A stretch of 20,816 nt of DNA from Fimenecus stercoravium (GCA_018711545.1 DVIC01000009.1:1-20816); one strand, 5' to 3'; numbered from the stretch's first letter, positions 1 to 8,507 are shown. The notes: a model not told the origin generated them from the sequence alone. Numbers and translations are program-made.

Positions 1-20
1 CAATCTTTACGGCTTAAACA

Positions 21-53
21 AACAGCGGAGGAACTTTCGGTTCCTCCGCTGTT
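21..53 (-). terminator. Intrinsic terminator of the PI-PLC-to-GH38 operon
   Basis: A perfect 14-bp inverted repeat (21-34 and 40-53) encloses a 5-nt loop. On the minus strand it is followed by a T-rich stretch (TTTGTTT). It starts 15 bp past the GH38 stop codon, where an operon-ending terminator is expected. The plus strand also has a short T run (TTTT) after the stem, so it could work in both directions. Confidence 0.85.
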
Positions 54-68
54 TTATATGTTTTACAG

Positions 69-3000
69 TTATTCCACGATCGCCGTTGCGGCAAAGACCA
101 GAATATTTTCCGCAACAGGAAGCGTCAAGCGGTTTTCCTTTACAGGGATTTTCTCAAAGAAGAGATACGCCTGTTTGGCGATTTCGTCCGCGCCGTCCTT
201 GTGCATATGCGTAAATTCGTGCGCGAGCGTGCACAGCTTGCGATAGCCGGTGTGCTTGGTCTTGCCCTCATACAGATCGCCCGCGCCGAGCGCCTCCAAG
301 CCGTCGGGCACTTCCACCTGCGCGCCGTTCGGGAAGGTGATCGTGCGGTCGCCGTGCAGGGCGGTCAGCACCAGCGCGACGGTCTTTGCGCCCTCGGGCA
401 GCAGCAGCGTCTGTCCGCAGCAGCGCAATGCATTCGGCGTAGAATCAGAAAGCGTAAAGTTAATTCCTTTACAGTTAATCTTGCGAGGGAACAGCTCTTC
501 GGGGATCGAATACCCACCCAACGCGCCGTCTTTGCGGTTTGAATTGGGGGAGGTAGCAGACAAATTGTACGGCAGCCGAACCGGGATCTGCTGCGCCACA
601 TCCGCCGTTTTGCCGAAGGGCTTAAGTTCAATCAAAAACGTCATCGGCGCAAAAGGCTCGATGTCAAATACCAGCTCACCCTTTTGCACGCGCAAGGCTT
701 TGAGCGGCTGTTCCTGCGCGTTGCAAAGCCAAGCCTTTCGAATCCCGCTGCCGATGCGCAGATGCACGTCGCTCTGCTTTGCACCCGTGCCCTCATTCAC
801 GCGCACTACAAGCTGCTCGCTGTCCTGCGCTTTTTTGATGGCGCGCAGCAGCACCGCGGTATTGGTTACTTCAGCAAAGGCATATTCCGGCGGCAGGATC
901 CCGTCGTGGTCGGCGCGCACGGTAAACGCCCGCAGCGGCTGGCAGAATTCCATGCCCGCCGCTTGTGTAGCGGCAAGGTTATCGCTTTCGTGGCTGAAAA
1001 TACCGAATGCGTAGCGGTTGCGCCCAAGGTCAAGCTGATCCTGGTGGCTGTCCGGCAAAAAGCCGAAGCGCGGCGTGTGCAGCCCCGTCAGGCGCAGTGT
1101 GTCGGCAGTGGGGTGATCCCAGCCGTATTTGCAGTCGCTCAAGATCGAAACGCCGTAGTCTTTGCCGCTGATATCCGCCCAATTCTGTGCGGGGACTTCA
1201 TACAGCTTCGGCGTATTCGTGCCGCGGCGGATGAAGCCGAGCCCTAAATCATAGGACGCTTGTTCGTTTTCGACGGTCAGCGTAAACGGCGTTTTCAAAA
1301 GTGTGCGCCGGCTGTTCCAGAAAATTTCATTGTCCACGCGCAAAGTCTCATCCTCTTCGCCCAGGCTGATGCGCTGGAAAAACACCGATTTTCCGGCGGT
1401 ACGGCGCGTCACGATCGAAACACGCGCGCTGCCGTCCTCTGCGATCGTAAATTGCGGCGCGCGGGCAAAGTCCACAGGCGGCGCCATGACCTCCTTGTAG
1501 TCCAGCTCCCACGCGGGCCACGGCTTTGAACCGTTGTATTTGTGCAGCGCCATACAAACGGGCGCTTTCAGCAGCTCTTTTTGAAGCGCTTTATCCAGAA
1601 CGGATACAATATCGCCGTTGTCGTCGAGCGTGACCTTGTATTTGCGGTTCTCCAGTGTCCGTTCCGTTACGCACAGGCCTGTATCCGCCGCATAGGGCTT
1701 GTTCGCGGGGGTGATGCAGTATACGGCAATGCCGTTTGCGGGAACGCTTGCCGTAAAGACGACCGTGCCGTCCGCATTAAGCTGGCTTGGCACGGCTTTG
1801 CCCGCCGCATTTTTTACATGAACAGAGTCTGTCCCTGTGGGCAGCGATACGCGATAGGCGACAGCGCCTTTTCGTGCAAAGCCGGTCGGATTGGCGACGG
1901 CAACGGTGATGCCGCGTTTAAAGGGGATTTGCATCTGCCGCGCAAGGCTTTTGACAGCACTTTCATACACGCCTGCAAATTGGTTGAGTGAAAGCGTGTA
2001 ATCGTTCCAGCTGCGGCGATATACGCGGGCAAGGGAGGTGCCGGGCAGGTCGTCGTGGAATTGGTGCGCGATCACGCGCTTCCATGCGGTGTCGAGTACA
2101 TTTTGCGGGTAATCGGCGGCGCCGAGCCAGGCGGCGGCAGCGGAAAACCGTTCGGCGGCGTCGGCGAGCTGCTCGTTTTGCTTGTTGAGGCGCTTGCCCA
2201 AAGCGCGCGAAGTATAACCGCCTACGCCGTGGTCGGTGGAAACCAGCTCATTGTTCCAAACAGGCAGCTTTTTCTTATCGGCAGCGGAAAGTTCATCTTC
2301 CATAATGCGGAACACGCCGTCCGTGCTTGTCAGTTCCACCTGCACGGTCTCTTGCCCATTCTTCTGTTTTTCGGCAACCACGGTCTTGACCGATTTTTCC
2401 TTCGGCGCACCGCCGCGGTCACCCACGCCGTGCAGCAGATAGGTCATGGGCAGGTCGTATTCGCGCATATTTTTTTCGAGCTTGTTCGGCGCGTTTTTGT
2501 GCTTGCGGACTTCGTTTAAAGAGGCGCTGTATTCCTGCGCATCAAGCGAAGCATACACACGGCTGCCGTCTACACCCTGCCAAAGGCCTAAATCGAATGG
2601 GATACCGTACGCCGAGCTCCATGTCAGCTTTTGCGTTGTGAATCCTAAAAGCCCCGCATGTTTGATGATGCTCGGCAGCGCATAGCCGAAACCGAAGCAG
2701 TCGGGCAGGTAAATATCCAAGCTCGTCTTGCCGAATTTTTCAAGGAAGTAATGGTTGCCGTATAAAATATTGCGGAAAAGCGCCTCGGGCGAGGGAACGT
2801 TGACGTCGCCGTTTTCGTAGGCGCTGCCCGCGACAAACCAACGGTTGGCGGCAATATAGCGGCGCAGCTTTTCAAAGTCCTCAGGGTAATACTCCTCCAT
2901 GAGCTCATAACGGCGGCTGCCCTCAAAGCTGAACACATAGTCGGGGTATTTTTCAAAAAGACGGAAATTCTCCTGCAGTGTGGCGGGAATGTATTTTCGC

Positions 3001-3086
3001 ACCGTCGTTTCAAAATCCCAGTTCCAAACGGTGTCGAGGTGCGCGGTCGCTACGGTGTAAATTGTGGGCTTTTTGTTCTCTTTCAT
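69..3086 (-). CDS. Glycoside hydrolase family 38 alpha-mannosidase
   Basis: The 1005-residue protein is a retaining, metal-dependent alpha-mannosidase that should release mannose from alpha-mannosides. Family GH38 marks are visible: the N-terminal AHLDTVWNW with zinc ligands His16 and Asp18, YLPDCFGFG with probable nucleophile Asp129, and HQFHDDLPG (341-349) supplying further metal and substrate residues. The long C-terminal half is the usual beta-sandwich region. There is no signal peptide, so it should act in the cytoplasm on imported substrate. It is the last gene of the operon, 68 bp after the metallophosphoesterase gene and just before the terminator. The ATG is the earliest possible start because an in-frame TGA lies two codons upstream. 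It has no clear Shine-Dalgarno sequence: the only good one (AAGGA, 3131-3135) is about 45 nt away, behind a hairpin. Family assignment is firm. Exact linkage specificity cannot be read from sequence. Confidence 0.93.
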   Translation of the reverse strand: MKENKKPTIYTVATAHLDTVWNWDFETTVRKYIPATLQENFRLFEKYPDYVFSFEGSRRYELMEEYYPEDFEKLRRYIAANRWFVAGSAYENGDVNVPSPEALFRNILYGNHYFLEKFGKTSLDIYLPDCFGFGYALPSIIKHAGLLGFTTQKLTWSSAYGIPFDLGLWQGVDGSRVYASLDAQEYSASLNEVRKHKNAPNKLEKNMREYDLPMTYLLHGVGDRGGAPKEKSVKTVVAEKQKNGQETVQVELTSTDGVFRIMEDELSAADKKKLPVWNNELVSTDHGVGGYTSRALGKRLNKQNEQLADAAERFSAAAAWLGAADYPQNVLDTAWKRVIAHQFHDDLPGTSLARVYRRSWNDYTLSLNQFAGVYESAVKSLARQMQIPFKRGITVAVANPTGFARKGAVAYRVSLPTGTDSVHVKNAAGKAVPSQLNADGTVVFTASVPANGIAVYCITPANKPYAADTGLCVTERTLENRKYKVTLDDNGDIVSVLDKALQKELLKAPVCMALHKYNGSKPWPAWELDYKEVMAPPVDFARAPQFTIAEDGSARVSIVTRRTAGKSVFFQRISLGEEDETLRVDNEIFWNSRRTLLKTPFTLTVENEQASYDLGLGFIRRGTNTPKLYEVPAQNWADISGKDYGVSILSDCKYGWDHPTADTLRLTGLHTPRFGFLPDSHQDQLDLGRNRYAFGIFSHESDNLAATQAAGMEFCQPLRAFTVRADHDGILPPEYAFAEVTNTAVLLRAIKKAQDSEQLVVRVNEGTGAKQSDVHLRIGSGIRKAWLCNAQEQPLKALRVQKGELVFDIEPFAPMTFLIELKPFGKTADVAQQIPVRLPYNLSATSPNSNRKDGALGGYSIPEELFPRKINCKGINFTLSDSTPNALRCCGQTLLLPEGAKTVALVLTALHGDRTITFPNGAQVEVPDGLEALGAGDLYEGKTKHTGYRKLCTLAHEFTHMHKDGADEIAKQAYLFFEKIPVKENRLTLPVAENILVFAATAIVE

Positions 3087-3096
3087 AAGTCAAGCT

Positions 3097-3126
3097 GCCG
3101 TGCGAAAGGGAGAAGCCTGGCACGGC
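3097..3126 (-). repeat. Hairpin in the leader just upstream of the GH38 start
   Basis: A perfect 7-bp inverted repeat, GCCGTGC/GCACGGC, has arms at 3097-3103 and 3120-3126 and a 16-nt loop. It lies between an AAGGA Shine-Dalgarno-like motif (3131-3135) and the GH38 ATG (3084-3086). No T tract follows, so it is not an intrinsic terminator. It could affect translation or RNA stability, but this is inference. Confidence 0.5.
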
Positions 3127-3154
3127 GTTTTCCTTTCTGAAAATTCAAATGTTT

Positions 3155-4396
3155 TTATTTTGCTTTGCCTTTGCGTTTTTTCACGCCGTGTACGATCGCG
3201 GCAGCGGCGCCCGCCGCCACGATAAGACCACCCACAACGCCGCCGAAGATCGGCAAAAAGCGGTAGCGGTATTCATAGTAGCCGTGCTGGGCTTTGTAAA
3301 GATTCCATACGCGCTCGCCGACCAGCTCGTCATACAACAGCAGGTCGCTTTGGAAGGTGGTCAGATCCGATTCGCTGAGCGTCACGGTACGTACGCCGCG
3401 ATGGTTGCCGTAGCTGTAAAACGTGCAGGCGGGCGTTGCGACTAAATGGATACCCTCATATACGCCGGCAAAGTCGTTGACGTGGTCATGCCCGAAGAAT
3501 GCGCCGATGATGTCGCCCTGCTGTACCCAGCTTTGGAACTGCCCGCCGTTTACATCGGGCGGACAGGGCGCTTCACGCATAGCGCCCTGGTATACATTGT
3601 CCGCGACATAGTATTTTTCAGAGAAGCTGCTGTGCCCGCGTTTTGCGCCCTCGGTGCCCTTGTCGGTCTCGGTGAGCATGTCATAGACTTCGGGCACGAT
3701 GATGTGCTGGAACAAAAGGGACGGTACAACCTCGCCGCCGTTTTCGGCTTTAAGTGCGTCGGAGGTGCGCTGGTACCAGGCGGTTTGATCCGCGTGCACA
3801 TACCCGTAGCCGCCGCCCTCTTCGTCAGGCGTATAGGGGTTGGAATCCATGAACCACAGATTGAAGGCTGTCTTTTCCCCTGCACCGTCGAGGATCGGCA
3901 GATTGTAGTTGCCGACGCCCGTCAGCTCTTCGCCCTCGATCGCAAGGCAGGTGGGATATTTTTGGAAGCACGCAAGCAGGAATTCTTTTGCTTCTTCCTC
4001 CGTCATTCCGACCTCGTCGCTGCAAAGCCCCTCGTGGTCGTGGTTGCCGAACACGAGCGCGAACGGGATGCCCCGCTCGTCAATGGGGGCGGCGATCGCG
4101 TCTACGGCGCGCTCGGTCGCTTCCTTGTCTACGCCGTTCCAATAGCCCGCGATGTTGTCACCCAACAGCACCACAAGGTCAGGCTGCGTTTGGTCGAGCG
4201 CCGCAGTCATCAGGGCGATCGTTTCCTTCTGCGGGGTATCGGTGTCCTGCAGATCCGCCAAAATCAAGATTTTAAAGCTGCCGTTATGGAATTGCAAAAT
4301 ATTTCCCTCCGAGTTCTGTGCATGCGCGGCAAGCGGCAGGCTGCAAAGCAGTGCGAAGCTCAGCACAAGCGCAAAGATTTTATGCATTCTTTTCAT
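3155..4396 (-). CDS. Secreted, membrane-anchored calcineurin-like metallophosphoesterase
   Basis: The 413-residue protein has a signal peptide (basic start, hydrophobic residues 7-22, likely cleavage after AHA at 26). A calcineurin-like phosphoesterase domain follows. Its metal-site motifs appear in order: ADLQD (47-51), LLGDN (77-81), GNHDHE (117-122), His231 in FQHIIVPE, and GHDH (302-305). The C-terminus has one hydrophobic segment (about 384-403) followed by KKRKGKAK, so the catalytic domain should sit outside the membrane, tethered by its tail. The family hydrolyses phosphomonoesters or phosphodiesters, and the substrate here is unknown. The chosen ATG has GAGGGAGAG about 9 nt upstream, and a second in-frame ATG is three codons later. 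The start overlaps the zinc-ribbon gene by 17 bp. It is the only exported enzyme in the operon. Confidence 0.88.
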   Translation of the reverse strand: MKRMHKIFALVLSFALLCSLPLAAHAQNSEGNILQFHNGSFKILILADLQDTDTPQKETIALMTAALDQTQPDLVVLLGDNIAGYWNGVDKEATERAVDAIAAPIDERGIPFALVFGNHDHEGLCSDEVGMTEEEAKEFLLACFQKYPTCLAIEGEELTGVGNYNLPILDGAGEKTAFNLWFMDSNPYTPDEEGGGYGYVHADQTAWYQRTSDALKAENGGEVVPSLLFQHIIVPEVYDMLTETDKGTEGAKRGHSSFSEKYYVADNVYQGAMREAPCPPDVNGGQFQSWVQQGDIIGAFFGHDHVNDFAGVYEGIHLVATPACTFYSYGNHRGVRTVTLSESDLTTFQSDLLLYDELVGERVWNLYKAQHGYYEYRYRFLPIFGGVVGGLIVAAGAAAAIVHGVKKRKGKAK

Positions 4397-4628
4397 GGCT
4401 TGTCTCTCCCTCTTCGTTTTGTATTTCCTTCCTCTTGCGAAAGCGTTTCGGCGTCAGCTTATAAAGCAGGGCGTCTACCTTTGCCCACTCCGCTTCCGCT
4501 TTTTCGGCGTCGGCATCGAGACGCTGCTCCATGCTGTAATACATGATGTTGCAGCCGCATTTCGGACATTCGGGTTTCAAGTCAAACAGGCGCAGCTTTG
4601 CGCCGCATTTCGGGCATTTGTTATCCAT
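4380..4628 (-). CDS. Short zinc-ribbon protein (82 residues)
   Basis: The N-terminus carries two CPKC knuckles (Cys5, Cys8, Cys21, Cys24) spaced as in a zinc ribbon. A charged, probably helical segment rich in Glu, Lys and Ala follows (about 35-52), then a basic patch (KRFRKRK). The start is well fixed: AGGAGG lies just upstream and the ATG overlaps the symporter stop by 8 bp (4621-4628). The 3' end overlaps the metallophosphoesterase start by 17 bp, so the three genes are translationally coupled. There is no signal peptide or membrane segment. Zinc ribbons of this kind are common in small regulatory or adaptor proteins, but nothing in the sequence identifies its partner, so the function is unknown. 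Confidence 0.8.
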   Translation of the reverse strand: MDNKCPKCGAKLRLFDLKPECPKCGCNIMYYSMEQRLDADAEKAEAEWAKVDALLYKLTPKRFRKRKEIQNEEGETSHEKNA

Positions 4629-6096
4629 TGGCTTCCTCCTGCGTGTGCTGCTCGGTGATCTCCTGCGAGAGCTTTTCGCGGTGCGCACGAATCTCCGACT
4701 GGATCTTTTTGAGCTTATCGCCGTCGAGATCATAGAACGCATAGGGAATGAGGGAGATCAGGCTCAAGACCTGCGGGATCATTGTCACAAGGCCCCACAG
4801 CCACAGCCGTGTATTGACACCGCTGCCTTCGACGAGCACCATGTCCGCGCCGACTTCCTGCAGGCCGATAAGCGGGAAGATGAGTGTCGCGATACCCGTG
4901 CTCAAAGAGCCGGTCAGCTTGCTGATGAAGGTCAGCAGGCTGAACGTCATGCCCTCGTTGCGCTCGCCGGTCTTCCACTCCATATAGTCCACCGTGTCGC
5001 CGACCATTTTGGTGGGTACGACCATCGAAATGCTTGCAACAGCGCTCGTAAAAAAGCCCTGCAAGCTCAAAAGCGGCACGATGACGCGCGCGTCGGTATA
5101 GTTCCTAAAGCCCAGGAAGAAGATGCAGGTGGTCACGACCGCCTTAATGATCGAAATGCGGATGACGATCTGTTTCGACGTCCACCGTTTTTCAAACCAC
5201 GGGATCAAAAGATAGGCGAAAAAGCCCATGATCGTGCCGGGTATGCCTGCCAAAATCGAAAGGCTCGCGATCCCTAAGGAGAGCTTATAGTAATACTGCG
5301 TAAAGACGTCCGCAATGCCGCCGACCGTACCGAGAATATTGGAAAGCACGATGAGCAGCAGGGGCTTGTTTTTAAATAAAAAGCGGAAGCAGTCCAAAAG
5401 CTTCGGCTCGTCGGCGCTTTGCACCACGCGCTCACGTGTGGATACGCCACCGAGGAAGAACAGCAGCATACCGACCGTCGCGGTGAGGGCGCCCATAAAC
5501 AGGAACACCTGCTTTAAATCCCACGAAATCGTACCCGCCGTGCTCAGGTCAATAAAGATCGGGATCGCAATACCGACCACACCGCCGATGATGCTCGAAA
5601 GGAAGCGTGCCGAGGTGATGCAGCGCGAGCGGTCGCCGGGGCTCGGCGAGATCGCGGCGGAAAGCCCCCAGAACGGGATATCGCCGATGGTATAGAAGAA
5701 CTCCCATATAAAATAGGTGATCCACATATACACGATCTTGGCGGCATTGCTTTCTACGCCGGACAAAAACTCCGCCCCGCCGAAAAAGACAACGGTGGCG
5801 ATTCCTAAGGGGATGGGGACGAACAGCAGATACGGGCGCAGCTTGCCGTAGCGGGTGCGCGTACGGTCCACGATGCTGCCCATCAGCGGGTCGTTGAAGG
5901 CGTCCCAAAGCCCTAAAACGAACACCATCAGCGTAACCGCCGCACTCGGTATGCCGAATACGGTGACGAGGTAAAACGTCAGCTGCCCGCGAACCAGGTT
6001 ATACCCGATGACCTGCCCGCCGTTGGCGACGCCGTACAGCACCGTTTCCTTTACACCGACGTAGCGGCGTTCCTTTGGAACTGCCAAATCCTGCAT
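4621..6096 (-). CDS. GPH-family (MelB-like) sugar:cation symporter
   Basis: A 491-residue integral membrane protein with about 12 hydrophobic segments. The conserved block DAFNDPLMGSIVDRTRTRYG near the N-terminus, followed by KLRPYLLF, is characteristic of the glycoside-pentoside-hexuronide:cation symporter family within the MFS superfamily. Such proteins usually import oligosaccharides or glycosides with Na+ or H+. An ATG at 6094-6096 is preferred: AAGGAGAG lies about 10 nt upstream, whereas a TTG two codons earlier would be only 4 nt from it. The soluble C-terminal tail (last 40 residues or so) is strongly charged. It lies 24 bp after the PHP gene and overlaps the zinc-ribbon gene. It is the likely importer supplying the cytoplasmic hydrolases of the operon, with mannose-containing glycans as the obvious candidate because of GH38. 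Confidence 0.9.
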   Translation of the reverse strand: MQDLAVPKERRYVGVKETVLYGVANGGQVIGYNLVRGQLTFYLVTVFGIPSAAVTLMVFVLGLWDAFNDPLMGSIVDRTRTRYGKLRPYLLFVPIPLGIATVVFFGGAEFLSGVESNAAKIVYMWITYFIWEFFYTIGDIPFWGLSAAISPSPGDRSRCITSARFLSSIIGGVVGIAIPIFIDLSTAGTISWDLKQVFLFMGALTATVGMLLFFLGGVSTRERVVQSADEPKLLDCFRFLFKNKPLLLIVLSNILGTVGGIADVFTQYYYKLSLGIASLSILAGIPGTIMGFFAYLLIPWFEKRWTSKQIVIRISIIKAVVTTCIFFLGFRNYTDARVIVPLLSLQGFFTSAVASISMVVPTKMVGDTVDYMEWKTGERNEGMTFSLLTFISKLTGSLSTGIATLIFPLIGLQEVGADMVLVEGSGVNTRLWLWGLVTMIPQVLSLISLIPYAFYDLDGDKLKKIQSEIRAHREKLSQEITEQHTQEEANG

Positions 6097-6120
6097 AAGC
6101 AATTCTCTCCTTTGTCGTGA

Positions 6121-7089
6121 TTATGCGTTTATATAAAGGGGTGCGCAAACGGCGAGCAGGGTATCCTGTCTGCCGTCCGTGTCGCCCCAAAGACAGGCGC
6201 TGTACCACCGCGCCGCGTCAAGCGTGATTTGTGCTGTCTGTGTTTTTCCCGAAACGGGCAGCCGCAGGACTTCGCGAAGCCCGTTCGTGTAAAGCCGGAT
6301 CTCGCGCGGGACAAAGGTGTTTTCCGTCTGCATGTCAGAAAGCCGCGTCGTGTCCGTCCGAAATACGAGCTGCACGTCCCCCGCCGGGATGCAGTCGCCT
6401 GACGTCTTCCCGTCTGCGGTTTCGAACGTGAACAAAGGACCTACCGAAACCACCGTTCTGCCCGAAGCGATCGCGTGCTTCATCCCCGCAGGCGTCAGGG
6501 GTGCGGGGCAGCGAAGATAAGTGCACGCGCTTGGCAGGGGGTTGTTTTTCGTGCGGTGCCAATCCCGCCCGAACGTGGGCGCGATGCGGTACCCCTGATC
6601 CAAAAGCGATGCCCAAAGCCGAATGGCGCGGCGGTTCGGTGTGTTGAGATACGGCGCGCCCTCCGACCAGATTTCAAGATGATTCACCAACGACCAATCG
6701 CGCACATGGTAGTCCCAATGCCCGCCTGTGCAAATCGGCGTGCCGAGCTGAAAGGGGTGCGCAATGCCGCACAGCCCGCCGTTTTCGTGCACCAGCCGCA
6801 TTTTTTCGTCAATGGTGTCGGGCTTGGCGTCGCGCCAATCCACATACTGTGCGCAGTCGAGCACAAGCATGTGCCCGAAATAGGTCGTCCATTCGATCCC
6901 GCCGAGCACCACGGGCGAAACGCTCGTCTTGGCTTCCATATACCCCGAAAACGTGTTGTGATCGGTCAGCGCAATACCGTCCAAATGCCGTGCGCGCGCG
7001 GCCTCCAAAAGCGCGGGGACGGTGAAATCCCCGTCGCTGTGGACGGTGTGGCAGTGCAGCTCGCAGGCAAACCAGCGTTCATTCGCCAC
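6121..7089 (-). CDS. PHP-domain metal-dependent hydrolase, CehA/McbA type
   Basis: A 322-residue protein with the PHP fold motifs in order: ELHCHTVHSDGD (10-21, metal ligands His12, His14, Asp19), LTDHNTFSG (41-49), Glu66, a His in YFGHMLV (73), GIAHPF (108-113), and FGRDWHRT further on. This pattern fits the CehA/McbA group of PHP proteins, metal-dependent hydrolases that cleave ester or phosphoester bonds; the substrate cannot be inferred. The GTG start at 7087-7089 has GGAGGT 8 nt upstream and begins the conserved part of the protein. It overlaps the preceding gene by 11 bp in a different frame. Related proteins usually carry the beta-rich N-terminal region and the PHP domain in one chain. 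Here they are two overlapping genes. There is no signal peptide. Confidence 0.87.
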   Translation of the reverse strand: MANERWFACELHCHTVHSDGDFTVPALLEAARARHLDGIALTDHNTFSGYMEAKTSVSPVVLGGIEWTTYFGHMLVLDCAQYVDWRDAKPDTIDEKMRLVHENGGLCGIAHPFQLGTPICTGGHWDYHVRDWSLVNHLEIWSEGAPYLNTPNRRAIRLWASLLDQGYRIAPTFGRDWHRTKNNPLPSACTYLRCPAPLTPAGMKHAIASGRTVVSVGPLFTFETADGKTSGDCIPAGDVQLVFRTDTTRLSDMQTENTFVPREIRLYTNGLREVLRLPVSGKTQTAQITLDAARWYSACLWGDTDGRQDTLLAVCAPLYINA

Positions 7090-7543
7090 AAAAGTCCACC
7101 TCCGCTTCGATTTTAATACGGCAGTCGCAAATTTTTGTGACAAGCGCGTGTACATTGAGCACCAGCCGCCACTCCCCTGCGGGGAGAGCACCGGGTAAAA
7201 ATCCCGGTGAAGCCTCGTTCGAGCTTAGAATATGCGTTTGCATATCCGCCTGCCGGTGCGCACAGCCGCGAAAGCCCTCGGGCGAATCCAGTGAAAGGGT
7301 GACGAGGTTTTTCAGCGGCAGATACTGTGTCCAGTCGGGATATTCCGAATAAAATTCTCCCGTATCACGCCGCAGGCAGGCTTCAATGATGGGGCGCGCC
7401 GCCTCACCGTCCAGCGTTTTCGGCGCATACGAATAGGAAATGCGCAAAAGCGATGTGTTTTCCGGTACGGTAAAAGGCAGTATCACATTTGTTTTTTCAC
7501 ACGCGCGCAAAAGATGCGCTTCGGTCTCCAACAGTATGTTCAT
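7079..7543 (-). CDS. Beta-rich protein matching the N-terminal region of CehA/McbA-type hydrolases
   Basis: A 154-residue soluble protein without recognised catalytic residues. Alternating hydrophobic strands and the segment ASPGFLPGALPAGEWRLVLN resemble the beta-sandwich region that normally precedes the PHP domain in single-chain CehA/McbA-like proteins. Its C-terminus (EAEVDFCGE) overlaps the PHP gene start by 11 bp, so the two products probably associate. The ATG at 7541-7543 forms an ATGA overlap with the alpha/beta hydrolase stop and has GGAG about 7 nt upstream. A start six codons earlier would run further into the upstream gene and is less likely. The homology statement is from memory of the family and no search was run. 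Whether this is a true split or an old frameshift is unresolved. Confidence 0.75.
   Translation of the reverse strand: MNILLETEAHLLRACEKTNVILPFTVPENTSLLRISYSYAPKTLDGEAARPIIEACLRRDTGEFYSEYPDWTQYLPLKNLVTLSLDSPEGFRGCAHRQADMQTHILSSNEASPGFLPGALPAGEWRLVLNVHALVTKICDCRIKIEAEVDFCGE
7098..7103 (-). promoter_or_regulatory. Ribosome binding site fixing the GTG start of the PHP gene
   Basis: GGAGGT lies 8 nt before GTG at 7087-7089, inside the 3' end of the preceding gene. It argues that the PHP protein is translated independently from this GTG rather than as part of a longer chain. Confidence 0.75.
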
Positions 7544-8505
7544 GCTTTCGCTCCGAGGCATTGCTCCATAAACTGCTCCATTGCCGCCATATAAGCTTCA
7601 GGCGCGGTATAGAAACTCCGCGCATGCACGGCGCCGGGCACGGTCAGCTTTTCTTTTGCGGTCACACATGCGTCGTACAGCTCGCCCTGCATATAGTACG
7701 GCACATACAGGTCGTCACCGCCGTGGACGAATAAGATCGGCACTTTGGCGCGCCGCACCGCGTCAATGGGCGAGGCGTCGCGGAACGAGTACCCGCAGAA
7801 AATACGGCAGTACAGGTCGCAAAGATGCAGCAGCGGAAAGTCAGGCAGATGGAAAGATGTATGCAGCTGGTAAGAAAATTCCGCCCACGCCGAGGTATAC
7901 GCGCAGTCCGCGATCACGCCGCGCACCGCCGTGCCTTCTGTGCGATCACTCATCATCAGCACCGTCGCACCGCCCAAGGACACACCCAACAGGAAGATCG
8001 GCATTCCAGGGAAGTGTTCTTCAAGATATTGCACCCACAACAATGAATCTTTAGATTCATGCGTGCCGTAGCCCATGTATTTCCCGTCGCTGTCGCCGCA
8101 GCCGCGATGATCCGGCATTAGAACGACATACCCTTTTTCATATAAGTCAGGGGCGGTAAAACGAAATTCCTGAAGCCCGGTGCTCCGAGAGCCATGACAG
8201 GCGAGCACCGCCTTGCCGTTTGGGTTTTCGGGCACAAGCAGGCGTGCGATCAGATGCGCGCCGTCGGGTGCGGTCAGGGTGATCTCTTCAAGCGGCAGGC
8301 TTTTCAAATGTTCGAGCGCCGCCGCTGCGGCGTTTTCGTATGTATCGTCCCGTACCCCGCCGCCCGCGATGATCTTGCCGAGAAAGCGCGGCAGAGGGAT
8401 CGTCCTGCGCCATACGAGCTGGTTGAAAATGAAGCCGCACAGCAATAGGAGAAGTACAGCGATCACAGCGGCTGTGATGCCCAATCCGACCCAAAAGGCT
8501 TCCAT
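7540..8505 (-). CDS. Membrane-anchored alpha/beta hydrolase
   Basis: A 321-residue serine hydrolase. An N-terminal hydrophobic helix (about 6-28) without a clear cleavage site should anchor it in the membrane. The alpha/beta hydrolase domain shows LACHGSRST (101-109, oxyanion loop), DHRGCGDSDG (132-141), nucleophile elbow GVSLGG (174-179, Ser176), probable acid Asp265 in HGGDDLYVP, and His294 in GAVHARS. Proteins of this build are usually annotated as YqkD-like or BAAT/serine aminopeptidase-like hydrolases; likely chemistry is ester hydrolysis. The ATG has GGGAGG about 8 nt upstream and follows the PI-PLC stop by 2 bp. The stop overlaps the next ATG as ATGA. Placed next to a PI-PLC homologue it could act on acyl esters, but that is inference. 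Confidence 0.85.
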   Translation of the reverse strand: MEAFWVGLGITAAVIAVLLLLLCGFIFNQLVWRRTIPLPRFLGKIIAGGGVRDDTYENAAAAALEHLKSLPLEEITLTAPDGAHLIARLLVPENPNGKAVLACHGSRSTGLQEFRFTAPDLYEKGYVVLMPDHRGCGDSDGKYMGYGTHESKDSLLWVQYLEEHFPGMPIFLLGVSLGGATVLMMSDRTEGTAVRGVIADCAYTSAWAEFSYQLHTSFHLPDFPLLHLCDLYCRIFCGYSFRDASPIDAVRRAKVPILFVHGGDDLYVPYYMQGELYDACVTAKEKLTVPGAVHARSFYTAPEAYMAAMEQFMEQCLGAKA

Positions 8506-8507
8506 GG

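Noticed and set aside
3446..4546. Long open frame on the plus strand opposite the metallophosphoesterase
   Set aside because: The minus-strand frame has a signal peptide, ordered metal-site motifs and a ribosome site. The plus frame shows no recognisable motif and is a product of GC-rich codon use.
6097..6102. TTG start for the symporter gene, two codons before the ATG
   Set aside because: The AAGGAGAG site is only about 4 nt from the TTG but well placed for the ATG.
7090..7191. 34-codon N-terminal extension of the PHP gene
   Set aside because: It overlaps the coding sequence of the preceding gene in another frame, and the GTG at 7087-7089 has a strong ribosome site at the right distance.
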